Below, one piece after another: positions 1-4,851 of a DNA stretch of 6,179 nt; position 1 is the stretch's first letter; each line of letters starts with the position of its first letter. The DNA is from Pseudonocardia sp. GTDB taxonomy: Bacteria > Actinomycetota > Actinomycetes > Mycobacteriales > Pseudonocardiaceae. The position numbers were made by a program, and so were the translations under genes. The notes beneath the pieces were generated by a model, which saw only the letters and a list, made by a program, of their open reading frames with translations, made no database searches and was not told the origin of the DNA. The stretch is from NCBI GenBank assembly GCA_030453005.1, contig JAKDLE010000193.1, positions 1-6,179 of the forward strand, in the 5' to 3' direction.

Positions 1-224
1 ACGTGGGTATCGAGGACCGCGTCGACCCCGGCGCGGACCCGTTCGGCGTCGGCGCCCAGCTCCGACTCCAGTGCGGCGCGCTCCGGTGCGTCCAGGACCG
101 CGAGCACCGGGGCGCCCGTGTCGAGTCGGGTGCTCAACCGCGGCGCGAGCCGCACCGCGAACTCGGCGGGTGTGGTGTAGGGCACGGAGACGTGGTCGGG
201 GAGGACGGTCGTCGTGCCAGCCAT
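1..224 (-). CDS. MEDS-domain-like regulatory protein, N-terminal part (runs off the left edge)
   Basis: Seen: the minus strand is open from an ATG at 224-222 to the left edge, giving 74 codons without a stop and with mostly G/C third positions. A purine-rich GGGGGCGGGG lies just upstream of the ATG and can serve as ribosome-binding site. The peptide starts MAGTTTVLPDHVSVPYTTPA, continues with FAVRLAPRLSTRLDTGAPVL, then an ALESELGADAERVR segment. Family knowledge: this order (an H-x-V-x-x-Y strand, a helix ending in a 'G-x-PV-L' strand, then a 'LG-x-DA-x-RV' segment) resembles the start of MEDS domains, which in actinobacteria often precede anti-sigma-factor-type kinase domains. Inference: a sensory or anti-sigma regulatory protein. 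Only the first part of one domain is visible, so the effector domain is unknown. It is transcribed away from the hydratase-thiolase pair. Confidence is good that it is a gene and moderate for the family. Confidence 0.6.
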   Translation of the reverse strand, partial: MAGTTTVLPDHVSVPYTTPAEFAVRLAPRLSTRLDTGAPVLAVLDAPERAALESELGADAERVRAGVDAVLDTH

Positions 225-326
225 GACCCCGCCCCCTGTCACTGCGCGACGATAACGGGCACCGGTCCACGCAGCAGTGCGGAGCGTGGCAGGGTGGGCG
301 GCACGGTCTCGAGATCAGGAGTGGCG
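225..326. promoter_or_regulatory. Divergent intergenic region with a CCACGC/GCGTGG dyad and a possible minus-strand -10
   Basis: This spacer separates two divergent genes and should hold both their promoters. Seen: a perfect inverted repeat CCACGC (267-272) - 11 bases - GCGTGG (284-289), and a second dyad CACTGC (240-245) / GCAGTG (274-279). On the minus strand TATCGT (254-249) fits the actinobacterial -10 pattern TANNNT and would start a transcript about 18 bases before the ATG at 224. No good -35 accompanies it. I see no clear plus-strand promoter for the hydratase gene. Dyads of this length can arise by chance in GC-rich DNA, so the regulatory role is an inference. Confidence 0.25.
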
Positions 327-779
327 ATGCGCGTCTTCACCGGAGTGGACGATCTGCGGAGCGCCGTGGGCACCCAGATCGGTACGAGCGACTGGGCGAC
401 CGTCGAACAGGACCGGATCGACACCTTCGCCGACGCCACCGGCGACCACCAGTGGATCCACGTCGACCCCGAGCGGGCGAAGGACGGCCCGTTCGGCGCC
501 ACGATCGCGCACGGCTTCCTCACCCTCTCGCTGCTCTCCACGCTCGCGGGGCAGACCTACCAGGTCGAGAACGTGAAGATGGGCGTCAACTACGGGCTGA
601 ACAAGGTCCGGTTCACCTCGCCCGTCGCCGTCGGCACCAAGATCCGCGCCGTCGTCGACCTGGTCGACGTCAGCGACGTGACGGGCGGTGTGCAGCTCAC
701 CACGAAGGTCACGATCGAGATCGAGGGCTCGGAGCGTCCCGCTCTCGTGGCCGAGTGGCTGACCCGCCAGTACGTCTGA
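327..779 (+). CDS. MaoC family (R)-specific enoyl-CoA hydratase, HtdZ (Rv0130)-like
   Basis: A 150-residue single hot-dog-fold hydratase that adds water to trans-2-enoyl-CoA to give (R)-3-hydroxyacyl-CoA in the cytoplasm. Seen: FADATGDHQWIHVD (residues 34-47) carries the hydratase-2 catalytic pair Asp40 and His45, followed by the GPFGATIAHGFLTLSLL segment (54-70) that packs the hot-dog helix. NYGLNKVRF (88-96) is typical of the group. Family knowledge: length and sequence closely resemble M. tuberculosis Rv0130 (HtdZ, about 151 residues). The ATG at 327 is chosen because AGGA (317-320) sits 6 bases upstream and the protein then begins like its relatives; the frame is open far upstream but unlike any family member. 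The thiolase gene follows 27 bases after the stop, suggesting an operon. Oddity: the last six codons and the stop lie in a 17-base tandem duplication. All key residues are intact, so it should be active. The natural substrate chain length cannot be read from sequence. Confidence 0.93.
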   Translation: MRVFTGVDDLRSAVGTQIGTSDWATVEQDRIDTFADATGDHQWIHVDPERAKDGPFGATIAHGFLTLSLLSTLAGQTYQVENVKMGVNYGLNKVRFTSPVAVGTKIRAVVDLVDVSDVTGGVQLTTKVTIEIEGSERPALVAEWLTRQYV

Positions 780-796
780 CCCGCCAGTACGTCTGA
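759..796 (+). repeat. 17-base tandem duplication spanning the hydratase stop codon
   Basis: The unit CTGACCCGCCAGTACGT occurs at 759-775 and 776-792 and is followed by a further CTGA (793-796), 38 bases in all with perfect 17-base periodicity. Identity ends at 758/775 and at 780/797. The first copy encodes the C-terminal residues of the hydratase and leads into its TGA (777-779). The second copy is untranslated and runs into the GAGGAG ribosome-binding site (795-800) of the thiolase. Removing one copy would leave the hydratase protein unchanged and make its TGA overlap that site (TGAGGAG), the tight spacing usual in operons. So this looks like a recent slippage duplication in the spacer. Confidence 0.95.
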
Positions 797-806
797 GGAG
801 ATCCCG

Positions 807-2027
807 ATGCGTGACGCCGTCATCTGCGAGCCGCTGCGGACGCCGGTCGGCGGGTTCGGCGGCGCCCTGCGGGGCGTGGCCGCCCACGAGCTGGCCGCCA
901 CCGTCATCCGCGGGTTGTTGGAGCGCACCGGCCTGCCCCCGGACGCCGTCGACGACGTGATCCTCGGGCACTGCTACCCGACGATGGACGCACCGGCGAT
1001 CGGCCGCGTGGCCGCACTGGACGCGGGGCTCCCGGTCACCGTCACCGGGCTGCAGATCGACCGCCGCTGCGGTTCCGGCCTGCAGGCGGTGCTCTACGCG
1101 GCGATGCAGGTGCAGGCGGGCGCGTCGGAGGTGGTGCTCGCGGGCGGCGCGGAGTCGATGTCGAACGCGCCGTTCTACTCCACGTCGATGCGCTGGGGGG
1201 TGCGCGGGGCAAGCCCCGGGGTGCTGCTCAACGACTCGCTGGCGCGCGGACGCGTCACGGCGGGCGGCGTCAACTTCCCGGTGCCCGGCGGCATGCTGGA
1301 GACCGCGGAGAACCTGCGCCGCGAGTACGCCATCGGCCGCGAGGAGCAGGACGAGTTCTCCGTGCGCAGCCACCGGCGGGCGGCCGCCGCGCGCGGCGCG
1401 GGCCGGTTCGCCGACGAGATCGTCCCGGTCACGATCCGCACGCGGAAGGGCGAGACCGTCGTCGACACCGACGAGCACATCCGCCCCGACTCGTCGGTGG
1501 AGAAGCTCGCCGGGCTGCGCCCGATCCTCGGTAGGGACGACCCGGACGCCACCGTCACCGCGGGCAACGCCAGCGGACAGAACGATGGCGCGTCGATCTG
1601 CGTCGTGACGAGCCCGGAGCGGGCCGAGGAGCTCGGGCTGCGGCCGCTGGCCCGGCTCGTGTCGTGGGGTGTCGGCGGGGTGCCGCCCGCCACGATGGGC
1701 ATCGGGCCGGTGCCCGCCGTCGCGAAGGCGCTCGACGCCGCCTCACTCACCCTCGCCGACGTCGACCTGATCGAGCTGAACGAGGCCTTCGCCGCACAGG
1801 TCCTGGCCTGCACCCGGGAGTGGAAGCTCGCGCCCGAGGACTTCGACCGCGTCAACGTCAACGGGTCGGGCATCTCGCTCGGGCATCCCGTCGGCGCCAC
1901 CGGCGGGCGCATCCTCGCCACCCTCACCCGCGAGATGCAGCGCCGTTCGGCGCGGTACGGGCTCGAGACGATGTGCATCGGCGGCGGCCAGGGCCTCGCG
2001 GCGGTGTTCGAGCGCGTCTCGGGGTGA
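807..2027 (+). CDS. Thiolase family protein (acetyl-CoA C-acetyltransferase / 3-ketoacyl-CoA thiolase)
   Basis: A 406-residue thiolase, a normal full length for the family. It catalyses reversible CoA-dependent cleavage of 3-ketoacyl-CoA (or condensation of two acyl-CoAs). Seen: nucleophile Cys88 in DRRCGSGLQA (85-94), the oxyanion-hole motif NEAFAAQV (325-332), catalytic His360 in NGSGISLGHPVGATGGR (352-368), and the second acid/base Cys390 in MCIGGGQGLA (389-398). AGNASGQNDGAS (252-263) is the conserved loop between the two thiolase halves. All catalytic residues are present. The ATG at 807 follows GAGGAG (795-800) with 6 bases between. It lies just downstream of an enoyl-CoA hydratase gene on the same strand, which supports a role in fatty-acid or other acyl-CoA degradation or in 3-hydroxyacyl-CoA supply. 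The motif before the catalytic His (NGSGIS instead of the common NGGAIA) is a minor variant. Degradative and biosynthetic thiolases cannot be separated from sequence alone. Confidence 0.95.
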   Translation: MRDAVICEPLRTPVGGFGGALRGVAAHELAATVIRGLLERTGLPPDAVDDVILGHCYPTMDAPAIGRVAALDAGLPVTVTGLQIDRRCGSGLQAVLYAAMQVQAGASEVVLAGGAESMSNAPFYSTSMRWGVRGASPGVLLNDSLARGRVTAGGVNFPVPGGMLETAENLRREYAIGREEQDEFSVRSHRRAAAARGAGRFADEIVPVTIRTRKGETVVDTDEHIRPDSSVEKLAGLRPILGRDDPDATVTAGNASGQNDGASICVVTSPERAEELGLRPLARLVSWGVGGVPPATMGIGPVPAVAKALDAASLTLADVDLIELNEAFAAQVLACTREWKLAPEDFDRVNVNGSGISLGHPVGATGGRILATLTREMQRRSARYGLETMCIGGGQGLAAVFERVSG

Positions 2028-2036
2028 GTCGAGGCC

Positions 2037-2059
2037 CCGCGTGATGTGAAACACCGCGG
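2037..2059 (+). terminator. Weak hairpin after the thiolase gene, possible terminator
   Basis: Ten bases after the thiolase stop, CCGCG (2037-2041) can pair with CGCGG (2055-2059), and inside it GTG (2046-2048) pairs with CAC (2052-2054) around an AAA loop. The left arm has a four-base bulge. There is no T tract. It could end the hydratase-thiolase transcript, as many actinobacterial terminators lack a U run, but the stem is short and may be coincidental. Confidence 0.25.
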
Positions 2060-2110
2060 CACCCGGGTACGACATGTGTTGTGGACAGTCGTCGAAGGGA
2101 GCCGAGGAAG

Positions 2111-2356
2111 ATGTCGGTCGAGTCGGTGCCGATGGTGAGTGGGCGGGAACGGGCGCTGCTGCGTGCCGTGTCCCTGGGCCGTTGCCAGTTCCGGGGGGGA
2201 TGCGAGCCCGTGCTGCTCGTCGACGGACTGGTCTGCGCCGACTCCTCGGCGTCGCGGCACCTCATCGACGCGCACCTCGTCGACCGGCCAGACCCCGCCG
2301 TGGAGCTGGCGCCCGTCACACTGACCGCGGCGGGCCGTAGCGCTCTCGTCGGGTAG
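2111..2356 (+). CDS. Small conserved actinobacterial hypothetical protein, winged-helix-like
   Basis: Predicted 81 residues starting MSVESVPMVSGRERALLRAV. The ATG at 2111 is preferred because AAGGGAG (2095-2101) lies 9 bases upstream. An in-frame GTG at 2081 would add ten residues but has no such site, and an ATG at 2132 is also possible. Seen: a first helix (about 11-21), a cysteine-bearing segment with Cys25, Cys31 and Cys42 around the hydrophobic strand VLLVDGLV (34-41), a helix-like SSASRHLIDAHLV (45-57), and a terminal VTLTAAGRSALVG (69-81). The end matches the strand-helix of winged-helix regulators of the MarR/PadR kind ('LT-x-AGR-x-AL'). Inference: a small DNA-binding or otherwise regulatory protein. 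It resembles actinobacterial hypothetical proteins I have seen, but I know no assigned function. Third positions are G/C-rich, supporting real coding. A CGACA-TGTTGT element ends 28 bases before the start. Confidence 0.65.
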   Translation: MSVESVPMVSGRERALLRAVSLGRCQFRGGCEPVLLVDGLVCADSSASRHLIDAHLVDRPDPAVELAPVTLTAAGRSALVG

Positions 2357-2403
2357 GTCACTCCGAACCGGGTTGCGAGTTCTCCGGGGGTCGGGTACAT
2401 GCT

Positions 2404-2435
2404 TGCATTCGACAACTTGTTGTCTTCCGCATGCA
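2404..2435. promoter_or_regulatory. Operator-like inverted repeat upstream of the small ORF at 2454
   Basis: Seen: GACAAC (2411-2416) - TT - GTTGTC (2419-2424) is a perfect 6-base inverted repeat with a 2-base centre. It is flanked by a second, unequally spaced pair, TGCAT (2404-2408) and ATGCA (2431-2435). The patch is clearly more AT-rich than its surroundings and is non-coding in any convincing frame. Its right half ends 30 bases before the GTG at 2454, where a promoter or operator would be expected. A dimeric repressor or activator binding here is an inference; I cannot assign it to a known regulator consensus. No confident -10/-35 pair is visible beside it. Confidence 0.4.
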
Positions 2436-2453
2436 GAATCCGAGGTAGCCAAC

Positions 2454-2662
2454 GTGCTCCCCGACGACGAGCTTCGAGTCGCTGAGGACCAGCCCTTTCA
2501 GCGCGTTGGGCGGCGGCCCGGCGGGCGCGCACGGAGCTGACAGCGCTCACCGCGCAGCTCGACGACGCGGCCGAGGAGCTCGTGGCCCAGGGACTGAGCC
2601 CGCGTCAGGTGCAGGATCTGCTGGGGCTCACCGAGGACGAGAGCCCGCCGGCCGTCCCCTGA
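2454..2662 (+). pseudogene. Apparent frameshifted small gene (about 69 residues if repaired)
   Basis: Frame A starts at GTG 2454 with GAGG (2442-2445) 8 bases upstream, reads MLPDDELRVAEDQPFQR and then meets a TGA at 2538-2540. Frame B is open from 2486 to a TGA at 2660-2662 and has strongly G/C third positions. It encodes RRARTELTALTAQLDDAAEE followed by LVAQGLSPRQVQDLLGLTED and a short tail, but has no good start of its own: its first ATG/GTG after the upstream stop is the GTG at 2582, leaving only 26 residues. Adding one base near 2500-2510 joins the two into one plausible helical protein of about 69 residues. LSPRQVQDLLGLTEDE resembles the core of a helix-turn-helix. So this is either a broken gene, a sequencing error in a very GC-rich stretch, or, less likely, a programmed shift. 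Its end lies 9 bases from the convergent ppa stop. The family is not recognised. Bases 2357-2453 hold no other gene. Confidence 0.4.
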
Positions 2663-2671
2663 GCGAACGAG

Positions 2672-3196
2672 TCAGTGCACGGGGGGCTCGTCGCCCTCGG
2701 CGGCCTCAGCGGCCTCGTGCTCCTCGGCGCGCCTCCACGACGCCTTGATCTCCCGCTCGGCGTCGGCGCGGCCCACCCACGTGGCGCCCTCGACGCTCTT
2801 GCCCGGCTCCAGCTCCTTGTAGATCTCGAAGAAGTGCTGGATCTCCTGGCGGTCGAACTCGGCGAGGTGGTGGATGTCGCGCAGGTGCTCCTGCCGGGGG
2901 TCGGCGGACGGTACGCAGAGGACCTTGTCGTCGCCGCCCGCCTCGTCCTTCATCCGGAACATGCCGATCGCACGGCACAGGATGATGCAGCCCGGGAACG
3001 TCGGCTCCCGAACGAGGACGAGCGCGTCGAGCGGGTCGCCGTCCTCGCCGAGGCTGTCGTCGATGAACCCGTAGTCGGCGGGGTACTGGGTGGCCGTGAA
3101 CAGCGTGCGGTCCAGACGGATGCGACCGGACTTGTGGTCCACCTCGTACTTGTTCCGGCCACCTTTCGGAATCTCGATGGTGACGTCGAAGTCCAC
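2672..3196 (-). CDS. ppa: Inorganic diphosphatase (family I soluble pyrophosphatase)
   Basis: Hydrolyses cytoplasmic pyrophosphate to phosphate, pulling nucleic-acid, protein and other biosynthesis forward; Mg2+-dependent. Seen: 174 residues starting [20 protein letters not shown]; signature DGDPLDALV (52-60) with metal ligands Asp52, Asp54 and Asp57; further ligands Asp84 and Asp89; and Lys16, Glu18, Arg30, Tyr42, Lys91, Tyr126 and Lys127 at the positions of the known active-site residues. The GTG start (3196-3194) has AGGAGAG (3210-3204) 7 bases upstream, and the N-terminus aligns exactly with the M. tuberculosis enzyme (Rv3628, 162 residues). Differences from that enzyme, as I recall it: His21 is kept, but the second active-site histidine (His86) is Ala here, and there is an acidic Ala/Glu-rich C-terminal extension (about 157-174). 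The gene is divergent from dacB, an arrangement conserved in mycobacteria. The adjacent small ORF on the other strand converges with only 9 bases between stops, leaving little room for a terminator. Confidence 0.97.
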   Translation of the reverse strand: MDFDVTIEIPKGGRNKYEVDHKSGRIRLDRTLFTATQYPADYGFIDDSLGEDGDPLDALVLVREPTFPGCIILCRAIGMFRMKDEAGGDDKVLCVPSADPRQEHLRDIHHLAEFDRQEIQHFFEIYKELEPGKSVEGATWVGRADAEREIKASWRRAEEHEAAEAAEGDEPPVH

Positions 3197-3270
3197 TGGG
3201 GTGCTCTCCTGAGGTTCGGGAACGTGCGGAGGTGAAGGGCGGGCCGATCGGGCGCCCGCACCTGCCCCTC

Positions 3271-3276
3271 TAGTGT
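3271..3276 (+). promoter_or_regulatory. Possible -10 element for dacB (TAGTGT)
   Basis: In the 175-base divergent spacer between ppa and dacB, TAGTGT fits the TANNNT pattern of actinobacterial -10 elements and sits in an otherwise GC-rich stretch. Transcription from it would begin near 3283 and leave an untranslated leader of roughly 90 bases. No recognisable -35 lies at the expected distance. Just upstream are two overlapping palindromes, CCGATCGG (3244-3251) and CGGGCGCCCG (3249-3258), which may be chance in this composition. I could not identify a convincing ppa promoter on the other strand. Confidence 0.3.
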
Positions 3277-3371
3277 GGGGGACCGCCCCTCGGTCTCCAC
3301 GACCGGCCGGACACGGGAGTTGCTCATCTCACGGCCCCGGGTCACGGGGGAGCGGACGAGGAGGTTCTTCC

Positions 3372-4781
3372 GTGGGTTTCGGGCAGCGAATCGGCGACAC
3401 GCTGCGGGTGCCCGGTCGCGGACTGCGACGCGGCGCCACCGTGGGCACCGTGCTGGTGCTGGCGGCTACCGTCGGCGGCACGGTGTCGTTGACCGCGCCG
3501 TCGCTGGTGGTGAACCTGGGCCTGACGCAGTCGGCGCCCGCCGCGGCGCCCGCCGTACCCGTCCCCGTCCTCGGGCCGTTGCCCGCGTCCGCTCCGCTGC
3601 CCACCGGGCCCGGACTCGCCGCGGCCCTCGACGCGTCCGCCGAGGAGATGCCCGGCGAGTTCACCGGCGTCGTCGTCGACCCGGCCTCGGGCGAGGTCCT
3701 GTGGGCACGATCGGCCGAGGAGCCGATGATCCCCGGATCCACGGCCAAGATCCTCACCGCGGCGGCCGCGCTGCTCACGCTCGACCCCACGGGTGGTTTC
3801 GTCACCCGCGTCGTGGCGGGCGCCGAACCGGGCACCGTGGTACTGGTGGGGGGCGGCGACCCCACGCTGACCGCTCTGCCCGAGGGGGAGGAGAGCGTCT
3901 ACCCCGAGGCCACCCGGCTCGTCGAGCTGGCCGCCGAGGTGCGTGCGGCGGCACCGGGCCCCGTCGAGCGGGTCGTCGTCGACACCACACGCTGGGAGGG
4001 CCCCGGGCTGGCCCCGAGCTGGGACCCCGCCGACGTCGCCGCAGGCTACGTTGCGCCGATCGTGCCGTTGATGCTCGACGGCGGTCGCGCCGACCCGACA
4101 CTGCAGGACGGGCCGCGGGTCGCCGACCCCGCCGCCGCGGCCGGCGCCGCGCTGGCCGAGCTGCTCGACGCCGAGGCGGTCGGCGAGGGCACGGCTCCGC
4201 CCGACGCGGAGCGTCTCGGCGCGGTGACCTCGGCGCCGTTCACGCAGCTGGTGGAGCACATGATGCGCAGCTCGGACAACGTGCTGGCCGAGGCGCTGGC
4301 CCGCGAGGTCGCTCTCGTCCGGGGCGGGGAGCCGACGTTCGCCGGCGCCGCCGCCGAGACCCTCGCCGCCCTCAGGCAGGCCGGTTTCGACCCGTCCGGC
4401 GCGGTACTCGTCGACGGCAGCGGCCTGTCCCGGGAGGACGTCGTGCCCGCGCGGCTGCTGGGGACGCTGCTGGGCGCCGCGGCCGCCCCGGCCGTCGGCA
4501 CCGAGTTCCTGCGCCCGATCGTCTCCGGGCTCCCCGTGGCCGGTGGCCTCGGCACCCTCGACGACCGGTTCGACGTCGACGGGGTCTCCGCCGACGGGCG
4601 CGGCGCCGTGCGGGCCAAGACCGGCACGTTGACGAACGTCAGCAGCCTCGCGGGAGTGGTCACCGACGCCGACGGGCGGCTGCTGGTGTTCGCGTTCATG
4701 TCGAACGGCGCCTCCCCCGCGCAGGTGCGTCCGCGGCTGGACGCGATGGCCGCCGACCTCAGCGCCTGCGGCTGCCGCTGA
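3372..4781 (+). CDS. dacB: D-alanyl-D-alanine carboxypeptidase/endopeptidase, class C PBP (peptidase S13)
   Basis: A secreted or membrane-anchored penicillin-binding protein of the PBP4/DacB type that trims D-Ala from, or cleaves cross-links in, peptidoglycan outside the cytoplasmic membrane. Seen in the 469-residue product: a basic N-terminus, a hydrophobic segment (about 22-50) acting as signal or anchor, and an Ala/Pro linker (about 54-80). The three active-site motifs follow: SxxK at Ser123-Thr-Ala-Lys126 in PGSTAKILT, SxN at Ser301-Asp-Asn303 in MRSSDNVLAEALA, and KTG at Lys416-Thr-Gly418 in RAKTGTLTNV. GGGDPTL (160-166) and LVDGSGLSRED (346-356) are further S13 hallmarks. The GTG at 3372 is chosen because GAGGAGG (3358-3364) lies 7 bases upstream and gives a proper signal sequence; an earlier in-frame GTG at 3273 would add an odd Gly/Ser/Arg-rich stretch. 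The tail SACGCR holds two cysteines of unknown role. It is the homologue of M. tuberculosis Rv3627c by context and motif set. Confidence 0.95.
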   Translation: MGFGQRIGDTLRVPGRGLRRGATVGTVLVLAATVGGTVSLTAPSLVVNLGLTQSAPAAAPAVPVPVLGPLPASAPLPTGPGLAAALDASAEEMPGEFTGVVVDPASGEVLWARSAEEPMIPGSTAKILTAAAALLTLDPTGGFVTRVVAGAEPGTVVLVGGGDPTLTALPEGEESVYPEATRLVELAAEVRAAAPGPVERVVVDTTRWEGPGLAPSWDPADVAAGYVAPIVPLMLDGGRADPTLQDGPRVADPAAAAGAALAELLDAEAVGEGTAPPDAERLGAVTSAPFTQLVEHMMRSSDNVLAEALAREVALVRGGEPTFAGAAAETLAALRQAGFDPSGAVLVDGSGLSREDVVPARLLGTLLGAAAAPAVGTEFLRPIVSGLPVAGGLGTLDDRFDVDGVSADGRGAVRAKTGTLTNVSSLAGVVTDADGRLLVFAFMSNGASPAQVRPRLDAMAADLSACGCR

Positions 4782-4785
4782 AGGA

Positions 4786-4819
4786 GCCCGAGAGGAGCCC
4801 GGCGGTCGCCGGCTCGGGC
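4786..4819 (+). terminator. GC-rich hairpin after dacB, candidate terminator
   Basis: Four bases after the dacB stop, GCCCGAG (4786-4792) pairs with CTCGGGC (4813-4819), and CCGGC (4799-4803) pairs with GCCGG (4808-4812) around a GGTC loop. The right arm is a continuous 12 bases; the left arm has a six-base bulge. The left side also contains a repeated GAGCCCG that allows a competing pairing. No T run follows. The position just after a stop and just before a separate promoter-like element fits a U-less actinobacterial terminator or attenuating hairpin. Confidence 0.4.
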
Positions 4820-4838
4820 GGATCGACGCGGCGGTGCG

Positions 4839-4844
4839 TAGCGT
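4839..4844 (+). promoter_or_regulatory. -10 element TAGCGT of a probable leaderless promoter
   Basis: TAGCGT fits the TANNNT consensus and ends 7 bases before the GTG at 4852. This is the spacing at which a transcript would begin on the start codon itself. Leaderless mRNAs beginning with ATG or GTG are common in actinobacteria. No usable ribosome-binding site precedes any of the three in-frame GTG codons (4834, 4843, 4852): the GGAGG at 4845-4849 is only 2 bases from the last one. No clear -35 is seen, which is usual for such promoters. Confidence 0.45.
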
Positions 4845-4851
4845 GGAGGCG

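Noticed and set aside
1205..1218. Perfect CGGGGC-AA-GCCCCG inverted repeat inside the thiolase gene
   Set aside because: It encodes ordinary thiolase residues (RGASPG region) and has a two-base loop. Such dyads are expected by chance at this GC content.
315..1478. Minus-strand open frame (387 codons) over the hydratase and thiolase
   Set aside because: Asp/Arg/Gly/His-rich shadow translation with no family resemblance; the plus-strand genes explain the codon bias.
1175..2452. Long minus-strand open frame (425 codons) opposite the thiolase and the small ORF
   Set aside because: Low-complexity Ser/Arg/Pro-rich translation, no ribosome-binding site, and it crosses a real thiolase whose motifs are all in the plus frame.
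2399..2662. ATG at 2399 reading through TGA 2483-2485 into the second frame, as a selenocysteine or stop read-through gene
   Set aside because: The codons before the TGA (CGA CGA CGA GCT TCG AGT) are unlike the genome's usage, no selenocysteine insertion structure is evident, and a simple frameshift from GTG 2454 explains the data better.
2506..2748. Third-frame open reading across 2506-2748, overlapping the end of ppa
   Set aside because: The translation is Gly/Ala/Arg repetitive with poor third-position bias, and it overlaps ppa. The frame ending at 2662 carries the coding signal here.
3273..3371. N-terminal extension of dacB from GTG 3273
   Set aside because: It lacks a ribosome-binding site, would put a Ser/Gly/Arg-rich stretch before the signal sequence, and is less well supported than GTG 3372 with GAGGAGG at 7 bases.
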